Counted from the stretch's first letter, positions 33,971 to 43,459 are shown. The stretch is DNA of 64,000 nucleotides from Parapedobacter sp964498395 (GCA_964498395.1 CAZCHE010000006.1:186001-250000); one strand, 5' to 3'. Numbers and translations are program-made. Notes: generated by a model not told the origin, from the letters alone.

Positions 33971-34919
33971 GGTGTCGTGTGTTTTGCGCCGTCGCGGTTT
34001 TATAAAATTGATACACCAATACGGCAGTGAGGACAAAACTAACAAAATAAATATACAGCGGGATCTTATCCCCAAAATCTAGCTCATCCAGTGATTTTCC
34101 CTGGCGCTGCAGGTAGAATGCCGAAATAGTGGCCGCCGCATTGTTCAGGAAGTGGGCCAATACCGGCAACCAAATATTCTTACCCCAGTAAAGCAAGTAT
34201 CCGAAAAGGGCACCTAACAGCAACCGTGGAAGGAAGCCATAGAACTGGAGGTGTATGGCACTGAAAATAATGGCGGCTAGCCATATCGCGATGTGTGGGT
34301 TTTTCAACCAACGCACCAACAAGCGCTGTACGCACCCCCGGAAGATGAACTCCTCACCGATGGCCGGTATCACGGCGACCACAACCAAATTGATGAAAAG
34401 CCCCCAGTACGTGGTGTCCGAAAGCAGCAAGTGCGTTAATTGCTTGGCCTCCGCCTCTTTTGCTTTCATCCAGTTTTCAATACCCGAAAACGCTTCTGGA
34501 AGCTGCATGCGCTCATTCAGCTTGATGGCCTGCTCGAAAACGGGGGCGGCAAAAAACATGATCGCGATAACAAGCAACCAAAGTATCGGCTTGACTGGTG
34601 TTTTAAAATCCAAGTACCGGTTTCTCGGCCGCTCAATCACGCCCATTAAGAGTGCTGGCACGATAAACATCCCGATACTCGATCCCGCTTGCACAATTTT
34701 CAGGAATGCCGCATTGGATGTACCCCCAGACAACAGCCCTTCCAAGTTTGCCAAATCCCTCATCCCTCCTGTTGCGATCAGGGCCACCATCACGGACAAC
34801 ACCCCAAACACGACCGCCCCGGCAAAAACCATGGACAACAATATAATCAAGGACATCAACGGATGGTTGCCGCCCGCCCGATGCGGCGCGCCTCCGGCAA
34901 ATGGTGTGTGTTCGGTCAT
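33951..34919 (-). CDS. CPBP-family intramembrane glutamic endopeptidase
   Basis: An Abi/CAAX-like membrane protease with about eight helices. The ATG at 34919 (MTEHTPFAGGAPH) gives 322 residues; a longer frame to 35033 has no good start. The active-site motifs are IGEEFIFRGCVQRLL (EExxxR), IIFSAIHLQF (second motif with histidine) and LAHFLNNAAAT (HxxxN). Such proteins cleave or modify membrane substrates. Its 3' end overlaps the DUF2007 gene by 20 bases, so translation is probably coupled. Confidence 0.9.
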   Translation of the reverse strand: MTEHTPFAGGAPHRAGGNHPLMSLIILLSMVFAGAVVFGVLSVMVALIATGGMRDLANLEGLLSGGTSNAAFLKIVQAGSSIGMFIVPALLMGVIERPRNRYLDFKTPVKPILWLLVIAIMFFAAPVFEQAIKLNERMQLPEAFSGIENWMKAKEAEAKQLTHLLLSDTTYWGLFINLVVVAVIPAIGEEFIFRGCVQRLLVRWLKNPHIAIWLAAIIFSAIHLQFYGFLPRLLLGALFGYLLYWGKNIWLPVLAHFLNNAAATISAFYLQRQGKSLDELDFGDKIPLYIYFVSFVLTAVLVYQFYKTATAQNTRHHGERLD

Positions 34920-35046
34920 AAAGCTTCTGTCTATTATTCTGTGGGTGAAGATACGGATTGCGCTCGACACTCGGAAACCCGACGCCCCGCACCAATAATC
35001 CTCCGTTTTTTTAAACCAACCCCGTACATGCAAACTAGAATAGTTG

Positions 35047-35054
35047 TATCTTTG
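35047..35054 (+). promoter_or_regulatory. TAnnTTTG promoter -7 box
   Basis: TATCTTTG, 25 bases before the ATG at 35080. Confidence 0.55.
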
Positions 35055-35079
35055 ATAGACGAATCAAAAAAGGCGCTCT

Positions 35080-36309
35080 ATGAAAGCCTTGCCAATTATA
35101 GTCCTACTACTCGTCGCCTGTTTGTTCCGTCCCCAAACAATACAAGCGCAGGAAGAATATACCCGTTCGCCATCCGAAACGTTGGTCGTGGTGCCCTTTA
35201 CATTGGCTTCAGAAAGTGTCATCCTCGTCAAAGCGCTCTTAGTGGGCCATCCGGATACCCTCACCTTCGTGCTCGATACGGGAAGCAGCGGGATCTCTTT
35301 GGATTCTACAACGGCCAGTTACCTCCAATTGGTTCCCGAAGCGTCCGATATCAACATCCGTGGAATCGCGGGGATTAGAAAGGCGCTCTTTTTAAACAAC
35401 AAAAGCCTGCAGCTTAACGACTTCATCGTAGACAGCCTTAATTTCCACATCAACGACTATGAATTCCTGTCCTACATCTATGGTACGCCAATACATGGTG
35501 TGATCGGTTATTCGCTGTTTAGTCGGTATATTGTGAAAATCGACTACGATGTGCAAGAAATAGAGATTTGTTCACTGGGGCCTATCCGATATCCGCGAGG
35601 TGGGCACTTGCTCCGGCCGTTTATTCGAACGCTCCCCGTGCAATCGGCCCGGGTAAGAGACCACCATCGGGTGTCCTCTCGGTTTCTGTTTGACATCGGG
35701 GCGGGTTTAGCGTTGGTGCTGTCACAAGACTTTGAGCAAGACAGTGCCATCGTCCGCAAGAAACGTAGGCGGTTTCCCATAGAAGCCCATGGCGTAGGGG
35801 GTAAGCTCGATATGGATATGACATTGGTCAAAGAGTTTCGCCTAGGCCCTTATCGATTCCGCAAAGTGCCAACGATGGTTTTCGAAGATGAATTCAATGT
35901 CACGTCATACCCCTACTTAGGGGGCCTGATCGGCAACCAAATTCTTAAACGGTTTAATATTATCCTGAATTACGACCGCCGGGAAATCTACCTCAAACCC
36001 AATACGCTTTTCCGCGAACCGTTCCAATACGCTTACTCAGGCATGGAATTGTATTACATCAATGGATCCATAATGATCGGCTCAATCGTCAAAGGCTCTC
36101 CGGCGGATATCGCCGGGCTGAAAGAAGGGGATGTCGTCATCGCCATCGACAATGATGCCGGACAGGATTTTGTACAGTACAAAAAAACATTGATGACCGC
36201 TAGGAAACGAATCAACCTGATTATTCAGCGCGATGGGAAATTGATGGAAGTTCCCCTGAAATTGTGGAGTTTGCTTTCAAACAAAAATCGAATCAAAGAA
36301 TTGAAATAA
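35080..36309 (+). CDS. exported retropepsin-like aspartyl protease with a PDZ domain
   Basis: A 409-residue exported protein: signal peptide ending PQTIQAQ, two aspartyl-protease lobes, and a PDZ domain. The first lobe has the active-site motif FVLDTGSSGISLDS. The second lobe, FLFDIGAGLALVLS, has the second catalytic aspartate position in a DIGAG version. The PDZ domain (about residues 320-400) has IVKGSPADIAGLKEGDVVIAIDN. The protein probably works in the periplasm. A strong 15-bp hairpin follows the stop. Confidence 0.9.
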   Translation: MKALPIIVLLLVACLFRPQTIQAQEEYTRSPSETLVVVPFTLASESVILVKALLVGHPDTLTFVLDTGSSGISLDSTTASYLQLVPEASDINIRGIAGIRKALFLNNKSLQLNDFIVDSLNFHINDYEFLSYIYGTPIHGVIGYSLFSRYIVKIDYDVQEIEICSLGPIRYPRGGHLLRPFIRTLPVQSARVRDHHRVSSRFLFDIGAGLALVLSQDFEQDSAIVRKKRRRFPIEAHGVGGKLDMDMTLVKEFRLGPYRFRKVPTMVFEDEFNVTSYPYLGGLIGNQILKRFNIILNYDRREIYLKPNTLFREPFQYAYSGMELYYINGSIMIGSIVKGSPADIAGLKEGDVVIAIDNDAGQDFVQYKKTLMTARKRINLIIQRDGKLMEVPLKLWSLLSNKNRIKELK

Positions 36310-36312
36310 GCC

Positions 36313-36351
36313 ACCATTTCACTCCCCCTAGAAACTGGGGAGTGAAATGGT
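36313..36351. terminator. bidirectional terminator hairpin
   Basis: ACCATTTCACTCCCC (36313-36327) pairs perfectly with GGGGAGTGAAATGGT (36337-36351) across nine bases. It lies between two convergent genes and could stop both transcripts. Confidence 0.8.
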
Positions 36352-36363
36352 AGCTAATTATTC

Positions 36364-39300
36364 TTAATTCACCCTAACCGGGTCGGCTGGTTTCTTTACC
36401 TCTTGATAGGGGAAGGTTTTCATTTCCTCCAGCAGCAATTGCACGGTCCTTTCCAATTGTGGGTCGCGCCCTTCGAGCAAATCTTTTGGCAATTGCTCTA
36501 CAAACACGTCCGGTGCGACACCCTCGTTCTCGATAATCCACTCCCCGTTCATGTCATAAATACCGAAATTGGGAGAGGTAATACTGCCACCATCCAACAG
36601 TGGGGGGTATCCACTAATGCCCACGAGTATTCCCATGGTGGTGCGGCCAACCAGTTTGCCCAATCCTTTCAACCGAAACATATAAGGCATCATATCTCCT
36701 CCTGAGCCGGCATTCTCGTTGATAATCATTGCTTTTGGCCCGTAAATACCATTGCCGGGCGTGGTAAAGCTCTTTCCGTCGCGAATGCCCCAATAACTGA
36801 CCTGTTCCCGAGCCAACAAGTCGATGACGTAATCAGCTACCCAGCCTCCGCCATTGTTGCGTTCATCGATAAGCAACGCTTTCTTGTCCATTTGCGAAAA
36901 GTAGTACCGGTTAAAATACGTATACCCATCCGGGCCGGTGTTTGGCATGTAGACGTAGGCGATTTGCCCATCGCTCAGCGAATAGGTTTTCTTGCGGTTG
37001 TTTTCCACCCACTCCATGCGACGTAGGCGCGTCTCATCGTCAAAATTAATCGGTACCACCGTTACCTCACGAGCCCCATCTGCGGTAGGGCCGCTATTTA
37101 CCTGGAGTACTACTTGCTTGCCTACGGTATGGTCAAATAAACTATAGATATTCATGTCTGCGGTAAGCGGTACGCCATTTACCGCTAAGATATACTCGCC
37201 CTCCCGTATGTTCAGTCCCGGTTCGGCCAATGGTGCCTTAAACTGTGGGTTCCAGTCCAAGCGCGTAAAAATCTTACTGATTTTATAATGTCCGTTTTCT
37301 AGGGTATAATCAGCACCAAGCACACCCACACTAACGGAGGGGGCTGACGGTTCGTCTCCGGGGTAGATGTAATTGTGGCCCACCACCATTTCGCCCATCA
37401 TTTCGTTGAGCAAATAGCCCAAATCCGAACGGTGGTTTACATAGGGAAGGAATTTCTCATACTTGGTTTTCATCGCAGGCCAGTCTACACCATGCATATT
37501 CTCCACATAGAAATATTCCTTTTGCAATGCCCACACCTCGTTGAATACCTGCTTCCATTCGGCTGCCGGATCGACAAGCTGCTTGATATTGTCTAACTTG
37601 ATCTTTCCCGTTTCCGGTGTTGCCGGTTTTTTGCCCGCATCCACCAAGAAGTATCCGCCTTGGGAAGCATAAATCATCTTCTTGCCGTCGGCACTTACCC
37701 TGAAGCTCCGGATGTTTTCAACCAGTGTATTGTTCTCCCGCTTTTTCAAGTCATATGCACCCAGCGTGGAGCCCCGCTGATACAATAACATCCCCTCGAC
37801 TTGACCATCCAGCTGGTAGTATCCAGCGGGTAGCGGCAGTGACACGATACGGCTGCTGGTGTTTTCGAAATCGATTTTGGTTTCTTTGTTTTGATCCTTG
37901 TCCTTTTCTTCTTCCTTTTTGTCTTCTTTTTCTTTCTTTATCGTCTCCTCGTCGCTCTCGGGCGCAAAGATAGATGGCGTATCTGTTGACAGGATGAACG
38001 CATACACGTGGTAGTTGCTGGAACGCTCGTATGCCGACATATGCAGCCCACTATTGGTCAGTCCAGTGTTCGTGCTCGCCGAGAAAAACAAGTACTTCCC
38101 GTCGCTACTGAATACAGGCCCCTGAGCCACACTCATGCCATCACTGATTTGATGTTTTTCCCCTGTCGTCACGTTATAGATAAATAATGCCGGAACGGTA
38201 TTCGGCAGGGCCTTGATGTAACCGATCCATTTCGAATCGGGCGACCACGTCGATTGGAAATGGTTATATACCCGACCGGTATGCGAAGCTAACTTATCAT
38301 CATCGACCAATACTACTTTGCGGGTGTCAATATCCACATAATAGAGGTTTAGGTGACTATCGTTAAAGAACAGTTTCTTGCTGTCGGGCGACCAGGTTGG
38401 CTGGAAATAGAAGGTGGTCTTTCCTAGGGGGATATAAACCGGGTCATTTTTCGCTTCTTGGTCGCGCAATACCAGTTGGTAACTACCCTTGGCGTCCGAT
38501 AGGTAAGAAATCCACTTACCGTCCGGCGACCACGCCGGGAATCGCTCATGTGTGCCCGGCGAGTTGGAGATGTTACGGGCATCGCCTTTTTCTTTCGGTA
38601 CCGTAAAGATTTCGCCCCGGCTTTCAAAGATGGCCCGTTGCCCCGTGGGCGAGATGCCATAACCCCGGATGTTTGCATTCATATCCACATAATGCGGTCG
38701 TTTGTACAGTGCATCCGCATGGATGTTGACGGCTAACGGTGTTGTCTTTTTATCATCGGTTTGAAAGAGATGTATTTTACCTGCCTGCTCGAAAACCAGC
38801 GTGCTGCCCTTGCCCGCCAATGACCGCACATCGTAGTCCTTGAAATCGGTGAGTTTTTCGACCTGCTTGGATGCCACATCATAACGGTAGACATTCACGA
38901 TTTTCTCCCTATCTGACAAGAAATAAACACTTCCATCTAACCACACGGGTTTCACGTTATTGCTATTGGCATCAGGAACGACCGCTATCTCGTGCGTTTG
39001 GGTGTCGAAGATCCAAATGGTGGGCATGCCGCCCCCGCGATACCGCTTGAAAGCCACCCGATCCCGTTCGGTTGGGTCGGTATTCTTGATATATGCCCAA
39101 TAACGGCCATCAGGTGAGGGGCTCCCTTGGTACGCCTCCGGCATCACCAATGCGCTTGATATGCCACCTTGGATGCTTGCTCGATGCAGACGCGGGCTGA
39201 GTGCGTATTGGACATCACGGGTAGACGTAAAGTATACCGTTTCATTGTCCAGCCACCCCCTAACCACATCTGCCGCGGGGTGATGCGTCACCCGTTGGGG

Positions 39301-39594
39301 CTCGCCGCCTTGGATAGAGATCACATATACATCCGTGTTACCATCGTAGTTTCCTGTAAACGCAATTCGCTGCCCATCGGGCGAAAAAACAGGGTTTTGC
39401 TCGAAAGCCGGATTAACGGTAAGCCTTCGCGCATTGGACCCGTCACGATCGGCTATCCAAATATCGCCGCCATACACAAAGGCCACATGTTGGTCGCTGA
39501 TACTGGGGGATCGCAACAATAGGGTTTCTTCCGCACGGACAAATAGACCTGCGAAAAGAAACAACGCAAATAGGGTAATTTTCAATTTATTCAT
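36364..39594 (-). CDS. tricorn-like S41 peptidase
   Basis: A 1076-residue exported protease with a signal peptide (ALFLFAGLFVRAEE). The first about 650 residues are WD40-like beta-propeller repeats (PD40 units such as FSPDGQRIAFTGNYDGN, WSPDGKWISYLSDAKG, WSPDSKWIGYIKAL). A lysine/glutamate-rich linker (KKEKEDKKEEEKDKDQ) follows at about 555-575. A helical part, a PDZ domain and the S41 core make up the C-terminus. The nucleophile is about S964 in NENAGSGGDMMP, and NNGGGWVADYV precedes it. Tricorn relatives trim peptides; here the protein acts in the periplasm or outside. Confidence 0.92.
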   Translation of the reverse strand: MNKLKITLFALFLFAGLFVRAEETLLLRSPSISDQHVAFVYGGDIWIADRDGSNARRLTVNPAFEQNPVFSPDGQRIAFTGNYDGNTDVYVISIQGGEPQRVTHHPAADVVRGWLDNETVYFTSTRDVQYALSPRLHRASIQGGISSALVMPEAYQGSPSPDGRYWAYIKNTDPTERDRVAFKRYRGGGMPTIWIFDTQTHEIAVVPDANSNNVKPVWLDGSVYFLSDREKIVNVYRYDVASKQVEKLTDFKDYDVRSLAGKGSTLVFEQAGKIHLFQTDDKKTTPLAVNIHADALYKRPHYVDMNANIRGYGISPTGQRAIFESRGEIFTVPKEKGDARNISNSPGTHERFPAWSPDGKWISYLSDAKGSYQLVLRDQEAKNDPVYIPLGKTTFYFQPTWSPDSKKLFFNDSHLNLYYVDIDTRKVVLVDDDKLASHTGRVYNHFQSTWSPDSKWIGYIKALPNTVPALFIYNVTTGEKHQISDGMSVAQGPVFSSDGKYLFFSASTNTGLTNSGLHMSAYERSSNYHVYAFILSTDTPSIFAPESDEETIKKEKEDKKEEEKDKDQNKETKIDFENTSSRIVSLPLPAGYYQLDGQVEGMLLYQRGSTLGAYDLKKRENNTLVENIRSFRVSADGKKMIYASQGGYFLVDAGKKPATPETGKIKLDNIKQLVDPAAEWKQVFNEVWALQKEYFYVENMHGVDWPAMKTKYEKFLPYVNHRSDLGYLLNEMMGEMVVGHNYIYPGDEPSAPSVSVGVLGADYTLENGHYKISKIFTRLDWNPQFKAPLAEPGLNIREGEYILAVNGVPLTADMNIYSLFDHTVGKQVVLQVNSGPTADGAREVTVVPINFDDETRLRRMEWVENNRKKTYSLSDGQIAYVYMPNTGPDGYTYFNRYYFSQMDKKALLIDERNNGGGWVADYVIDLLAREQVSYWGIRDGKSFTTPGNGIYGPKAMIINENAGSGGDMMPYMFRLKGLGKLVGRTTMGILVGISGYPPLLDGGSITSPNFGIYDMNGEWIIENEGVAPDVFVEQLPKDLLEGRDPQLERTVQLLLEEMKTFPYQEVKKPADPVRVN

Positions 39595-39680
39595 CGTTAT
39601 TTGTTCAATGTTTGATGTCTGGTTTTATGCAATATTAACACTTTCTCCAGTATTTAATCGTTTAACGTCGATATTATTGC

Positions 39681-39710
39681 ATAAAAAAACCCGGCTGTTG
39701 ACTGCCGGGT
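39681..39710 (-). terminator. Rho-independent terminator of the zinc ribbon gene
   Basis: On the minus strand ACCCGGCAGTCAACAGCCGGG-type stem: ACCCGGC (39689-39695, as read on the plus strand) pairs with GCCGGGT (39704-39710), followed by a T-run on the minus strand (39683-39689). It lies 26 bases after the stop of the gene at 39736-40488. Confidence 0.82.
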
Positions 39711-39735
39711 ATTTCCTTTTATCTTTGGGTTTCGC

Positions 39736-40488
39736 TTACGCGACTAGCGAAGATTCCACTTCCTGCACCAATGCCTCATCCACGAGGATACGTCCACAGT
39801 GCTCGCAAACGATAATTTTTTTGCGCTGGCGGATTTCAAGTTGCATTTGAGGTGGGATCTTGTTGTGGCAGCCTGAGCAGCTATCGCGGTCAATGGAAAC
39901 TACCGCTAACCCATTCTTGTAGGTTGTCCGCAATCTCCGATACACCCTGATCAATCGCTCTTCGATGGCTTTTTCCGCTTCTTCCGCTTGGGCTAACAGC
40001 TCGTCCTCTTCCTTTTGCGTTTCGGCGGTAATGGTATCTAATTCACCCTTTTTGATTTCCAGCTCCTTTTTGCTGGCCTCAAGGGATTCTTGCGTGCTCT
40101 CGTAGATTTCCGTTTTGTTGCGGATTTCAAACTCAAACTCCCTGATTTTCTTTTCGCTCACCTGGATATCCAACCCCTGGATCTCGATTTCCTTCGTGAT
40201 GGCATCGTACTCCCGGTTGTTTTTCACCTCGTTGAGCTGGCTCTCGTACTTCTTGATGGCCGCCTGCGCATCCTTAATCATGTTGCGGCGGTTAACGATG
40301 GAATCTTCCGATTCGTCCAGTTCGCTCCTGATTTTTTCGATACGGGTTTCCAGTCCGGCAATCTCGTCCTCCAAGTCGCTCACTTCCATCGGCAATTCGC
40401 CACGCACTTGGCGAATCTTATCTATTTTGGTGTGTATGGTTTGCAGTAACCAAAGGGCCTTCAGTTTTTGTTCTATGGTCTGTTCCAT
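39736..40488 (-). CDS. coiled-coil protein with C4 zinc ribbon (CdsZ/DUF164-like)
   Basis: A 250-residue cytosolic protein. Residues about 10-175 form a long coiled coil (charged heptads such as LEDEIAGLETRIEKIRSELDES). The C-terminal part is a zinc ribbon with CSGCHNKIPP and, after QLEIRQRKKIIV, CEHCGRIL. Such proteins are common in Bacteroidota and Chlamydiae and are linked to secretion or unknown roles. Its ATG overlaps the TAA of the Nif3 gene by one base (TAATG), so the two are coupled. A TACCTTTG box inside the Nif3 gene (40538-40545) could be an extra promoter. Confidence 0.92.
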   Translation of the reverse strand: MEQTIEQKLKALWLLQTIHTKIDKIRQVRGELPMEVSDLEDEIAGLETRIEKIRSELDESEDSIVNRRNMIKDAQAAIKKYESQLNEVKNNREYDAITKEIEIQGLDIQVSEKKIREFEFEIRNKTEIYESTQESLEASKKELEIKKGELDTITAETQKEEDELLAQAEEAEKAIEERLIRVYRRLRTTYKNGLAVVSIDRDSCSGCHNKIPPQMQLEIRQRKKIIVCEHCGRILVDEALVQEVESSLVA

Positions 40489-41591
40489 TAACTGTAGTAT
40501 TTTATCGGATTCGTGTCTATTTCCGTCAAACGGACTGCAAAGGTAGGAAATTTTTTTTGAATAATTTCCAACAATAATTCCTGCGTAAATTGTTCGCTTT
40601 CAAAATGTCCCACGTCTGCAATGACGGTTTTTCCTTCCGCGTCGAAAAACTCGTGGTACTTGTAATCTGCGGTCACAAACACATCGGCCCCGGCACGAAT
40701 GGCTTGCCCCAGCAGGAAACCTCCTGCGCCACCGCAAACCGCCACACGGCGCACCGGTTTTCCACGTAGTTCGGTGTGCCTGATTACACGCGCGTTTAAC
40801 CGTTCTTTCAATAAGGCGAGGAAACCCCGTTCTTCCAGCGGCTCTTCCAACTGCCCAATCAATCCACTCCCTACCTGTTGATATGGGTTTTGCAGACGGT
40901 ACACATCGTAGGCCACTTCTTCATAGGGGTGTGCTTCTTGGAGGGCTTGTACGATTGCACGCTCGCGATTGGTCGGGAAGATTACCTCGATACGCACCTC
41001 TTCTTCGTCGTGCCGCTCTCCTACGTTGCCCACAAAAGGATTGGTGCCTTCGCCGGCACGAAATGTGCCGTATCCAGTCACATTAAAGCTGCATTCGTCA
41101 TAGTGGCCTACATGTCCTGCACCCGCAGCAAACAGGGCTGCCCGTACGGGTTCCGCATGGCTTGCCGGCACAAACACCACCAACTTGTTGAGCAAATCGC
41201 CCTTGGGGCTGAGTATCGCTGTATTTTGCAACGCCAGGCGTTCAGCTAGTTTACTGTTCACACCGCCGGTCACATTGTCGAGGTTGGTGTGGATCGCGTA
41301 TAGCCCAATATCATGTTTGATGGCTTTCATCACCACCCGCTCCACATACGTTTTTCCATTGAAGCGTTTAAGCCCTTTGAATACAATGGGATGGTGGGAG
41401 ATGATAAGGTCGCAACCCAGCCGGATGGCCTCATCGACCACCGCCTCCGTGCAATCAAGTGATATCAGCGCCTGCTTGATTTCCTTGTTTGGGTTGCCGA
41501 CCAACAACCCTGCGTTATCATAAGCCTCCTGGTAGTCAAGCGGGGCAAATGATTCCAAATAATCGGTCAATTCTCGGAGTAGCATAGGCAA
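40488..41591 (-). CDS. Nif3-like dinuclear metal centre hexameric protein
   Basis: A 367-residue protein, the long form with an inserted PII-like domain usual in Bacteroidota. Metal-binding motifs are visible: DLIISHHPIVF near residue 62, YAIHTNLDNV near 102, and near the end ADVGHFESEQF. Start: MLLRELTDYLESFAPLDYQEAYDNAGLLVG, with the common family N-terminus. Function is unresolved; GTP cyclohydrolase-like or other roles have been proposed. It overlaps the zinc ribbon gene by one base and directly follows the membrane gene at 41592. Confidence 0.93.
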   Translation of the reverse strand: MPMLLRELTDYLESFAPLDYQEAYDNAGLLVGNPNKEIKQALISLDCTEAVVDEAIRLGCDLIISHHPIVFKGLKRFNGKTYVERVVMKAIKHDIGLYAIHTNLDNVTGGVNSKLAERLALQNTAILSPKGDLLNKLVVFVPASHAEPVRAALFAAGAGHVGHYDECSFNVTGYGTFRAGEGTNPFVGNVGERHDEEEVRIEVIFPTNRERAIVQALQEAHPYEEVAYDVYRLQNPYQQVGSGLIGQLEEPLEERGFLALLKERLNARVIRHTELRGKPVRRVAVCGGAGGFLLGQAIRAGADVFVTADYKYHEFFDAEGKTVIADVGHFESEQFTQELLLEIIQKKFPTFAVRLTEIDTNPIKYYS

Positions 41592-42056
41592 TCAGTCTTG
41601 TCGTTGTTCGTTCTTGAATTTCTCATGTTCTACCAACAGGTTCCGGAAGTTATTCACTTTCACCCAATAGACGATAAAATATACCATGCTCAGCAAACCG
41701 ATGGTCAGGAGAATGAACGGGGCAAGTGGGATGTTTGACAACAGGAACAACCACGCGTATAACATGCCGTTTGCTCGGCCGGGGTTTTCCTCCTCGGCAA
41801 TCTTCCGGTCGTAAAACTCGTTGGTCAAGGAATCGGCTAATCGGGAGGCAACCACGAAATTCCAGTAAATATTTAACAGCGGAACAGCCAGCAGCCATGC
41901 CTGCCCGGGTGTCAGTAGCCGGTTTTCCGGGGCAATCAATAGCAGCGTCTTACGTATGGTATTGGCGTAAAACACCCAAATCAGCAGCCGGAATACGAAT
42001 ACGACGACGACCAACTGTATCAGTTCCGGTGTCAGATTTGCAAAATCAATGTTCAT
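41592..42056 (-). CDS. small inner-membrane protein (154 aa)
   Basis: Three to four membrane helices: ELIQLVVVVFVFRLLIWVFY, AWLLAVPLLNIYWNFVVASRL and LAPFILLTIGLLSMVYFIVYWV, with a charged cytoplasmic loop between (EFYDRKIAEEENPGR) and a basic-acidic tail. It resembles the DUF4328 type of small membrane proteins, but I cannot confirm the family. Its stop codon touches the Nif3 start with no gap, so it heads the three-gene operon with Nif3 and the zinc ribbon protein. Confidence 0.8.
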   Translation of the reverse strand: MNIDFANLTPELIQLVVVVFVFRLLIWVFYANTIRKTLLLIAPENRLLTPGQAWLLAVPLLNIYWNFVVASRLADSLTNEFYDRKIAEEENPGRANGMLYAWLFLLSNIPLAPFILLTIGLLSMVYFIVYWVKVNNFRNLLVEHEKFKNEQRQD

Positions 42057-42195
42057 TCGTGCGTGTTCACTTTTAAAGGCCTCATGGAACCCGCACTCAC
42101 ATCGCCTTTTGCCTTAAGGCGCTGCCATGGCGGGTTTCATCGGCACTAAAGTACGGTGATTCGGGGATAAAACCCAATACGGTTGCTAATTGTTT

Positions 42196-42247
42196 GAACG
42201 CGGATGACACGCCTGCCTACCGGCAGGCAGGCGTGTCATCCGCGTTC
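42196..42247 (-). terminator. perfect 22-bp palindromic hairpin overlapping the GNAT gene end
   Basis: GAACGCGGATGACACGCCTGCC and its exact reverse complement flank the eight bases TACCGGCA. The right arm includes the last codons and TGA of the acetyltransferase gene, so the stem forms from the gene's own 3' end. There is no T-run. The GC-rich core CCTGCCTACCGGCAGGCAGG looks like a REP-type element. It may act as a terminator or as a barrier to mRNA decay. Confidence 0.7.
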
Positions 42248-42709
42248 CAAAAGCGTCATCTCAATGTGCAAGATACCCGCATCCATGTACGGTTCGCTTG
42301 TCTGTTCGAAACCGATCCCATTGTAAAAGGCCTTCAGCGGTTGCTGCGCACCGATTTTTATGGTGTCCTTACCAAAGCGCTCGTATATCGCCTCAATGCT
42401 GCGCATCATCAACTGCTCACCCAATCCGATTCCCCTGAAGTCCTTCGCCAAAATCACCCGGCCAATGCTCAATGCATCCGGATAGGAGACCCCCTTGGGG
42501 AGTAGGCGCGTGTATGCTGCCAATGCATCCCCTTGCCAACCCATCAGGTGAAACGATTTTTGGTCTTTATTATCCAAATCGCTGTACACGCACGCTTGCT
42601 CCAGGATGAACACTTCCTGCCGCAACTGCAGGATCCGGTAGAGTTCGTTAAGCGACAGGGCATCAAAAGGCTTGATTTGCCAGTCCAGCTGTTGTTTATC
42701 CATGGTCAT
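42236..42709 (-). CDS. GNAT-family acetyltransferase, ElaA type
   Basis: A 157-residue GNAT protein. The N-terminus WQIKPFDALSLNELYRILQLRQEVFILEQACVY is the ElaA signature, and the acetyl-CoA loop is RVILAKDFRGIGLGEQLM (R/Q-x-x-G-x-G/A). It ends ERFGKDTIKIGAQQPLKAFYNGIGFEQTSEPYMDAGILHIEM, typical of ElaA proteins. The substrate is unknown. Its ATG follows the stop of the alpha/beta hydrolase gene by three bases, so they share a transcript, and its end is inside a strong hairpin. Confidence 0.9.
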   Translation of the reverse strand: MTMDKQQLDWQIKPFDALSLNELYRILQLRQEVFILEQACVYSDLDNKDQKSFHLMGWQGDALAAYTRLLPKGVSYPDALSIGRVILAKDFRGIGLGEQLMMRSIEAIYERFGKDTIKIGAQQPLKAFYNGIGFEQTSEPYMDAGILHIEMTLLERG

Positions 42710-42712
42710 TTC

Positions 42713-43459
42713 TCAATTTTCCGCACCTTCTTCCAGCAACAATGCCACTAACTCTTCCAGCTTGCTTATTTGCGGATTGTGGTCAGCTTCAATGTGGATG
42801 ACTTTCCACTTATTATCCTTAGCCCGCGCGGCAAAGCGGGCAAATGCGTCGTCTTCTGGATTTTCTCCTTCATATGTCAGGATATAAGTCGCGGGGATAT
42901 CTAGGCGTGCGCTGTTTTTCAAGGAAATGGGTTGGCTGAATGTTTTCACCGACTGTGGCACATCCTTGGGCAAGGGCTGTTCCTCACGAACCCACGTCGG
43001 GATGACATACCCGTCTACGATTGGCATTTGCAATCCGTCATTGCCGAAAGCGGCATTCAGGCTCTCCCCATCCTCGGGTACAAGTGCATCCAAGTAAATG
43101 AGCTTGCGGATCCGGTCGGGAACACTGTCGGCAACACCTGTAATCACCATACCGCCGTAACTATGCCCCAGCAACACCACATCGTGCAGGTTCTCGAACA
43201 AAAGGGCATTCACGACGTCCTTGATATGCGTATTCAAATCAATGTCTGGCGATGCTAAGTGCGCCCGCTCGCCTTGACCCGTCAAGGTTACACGATATAC
43301 CGTGTGGCCCTGTGACCGGAGCAATGAATCGGTCTTCTTGAAATACCACCCCCCGCCCCAAGCGCCGTGTACAAGTACGTAGGTGGTTTGTTGGGCAAAA
43401 ACACTCGTTGTCAACAACAACCCGCAGATCGACAACAGATAAACTAGCTTCTTTTTCAT
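42713..43459 (-). CDS. exported alpha/beta hydrolase (esterase-like)
   Basis: A 248-residue protein with a signal peptide (MKKKLVYLLSICGLLLTTSVFAQ). The hydrolase core has the oxyanion region VLVHGAWGGGWYF, the nucleophile elbow LLGHSYGGMV (GHSYG), and the terminal histidine in HIEADHNPQIS. The loop LTGQGERAHLASPDIDLNTHIKDV is like plant methylesterase/salicylate-binding esterases and bacterial EstC. The substrate is unknown. It heads a two-gene unit with the GNAT gene. Confidence 0.88.
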   Translation of the reverse strand: MKKKLVYLLSICGLLLTTSVFAQQTTYVLVHGAWGGGWYFKKTDSLLRSQGHTVYRVTLTGQGERAHLASPDIDLNTHIKDVVNALLFENLHDVVLLGHSYGGMVITGVADSVPDRIRKLIYLDALVPEDGESLNAAFGNDGLQMPIVDGYVIPTWVREEQPLPKDVPQSVKTFSQPISLKNSARLDIPATYILTYEGENPEDDAFARFAARAKDNKWKVIHIEADHNPQISKLEELVALLLEEGAEN

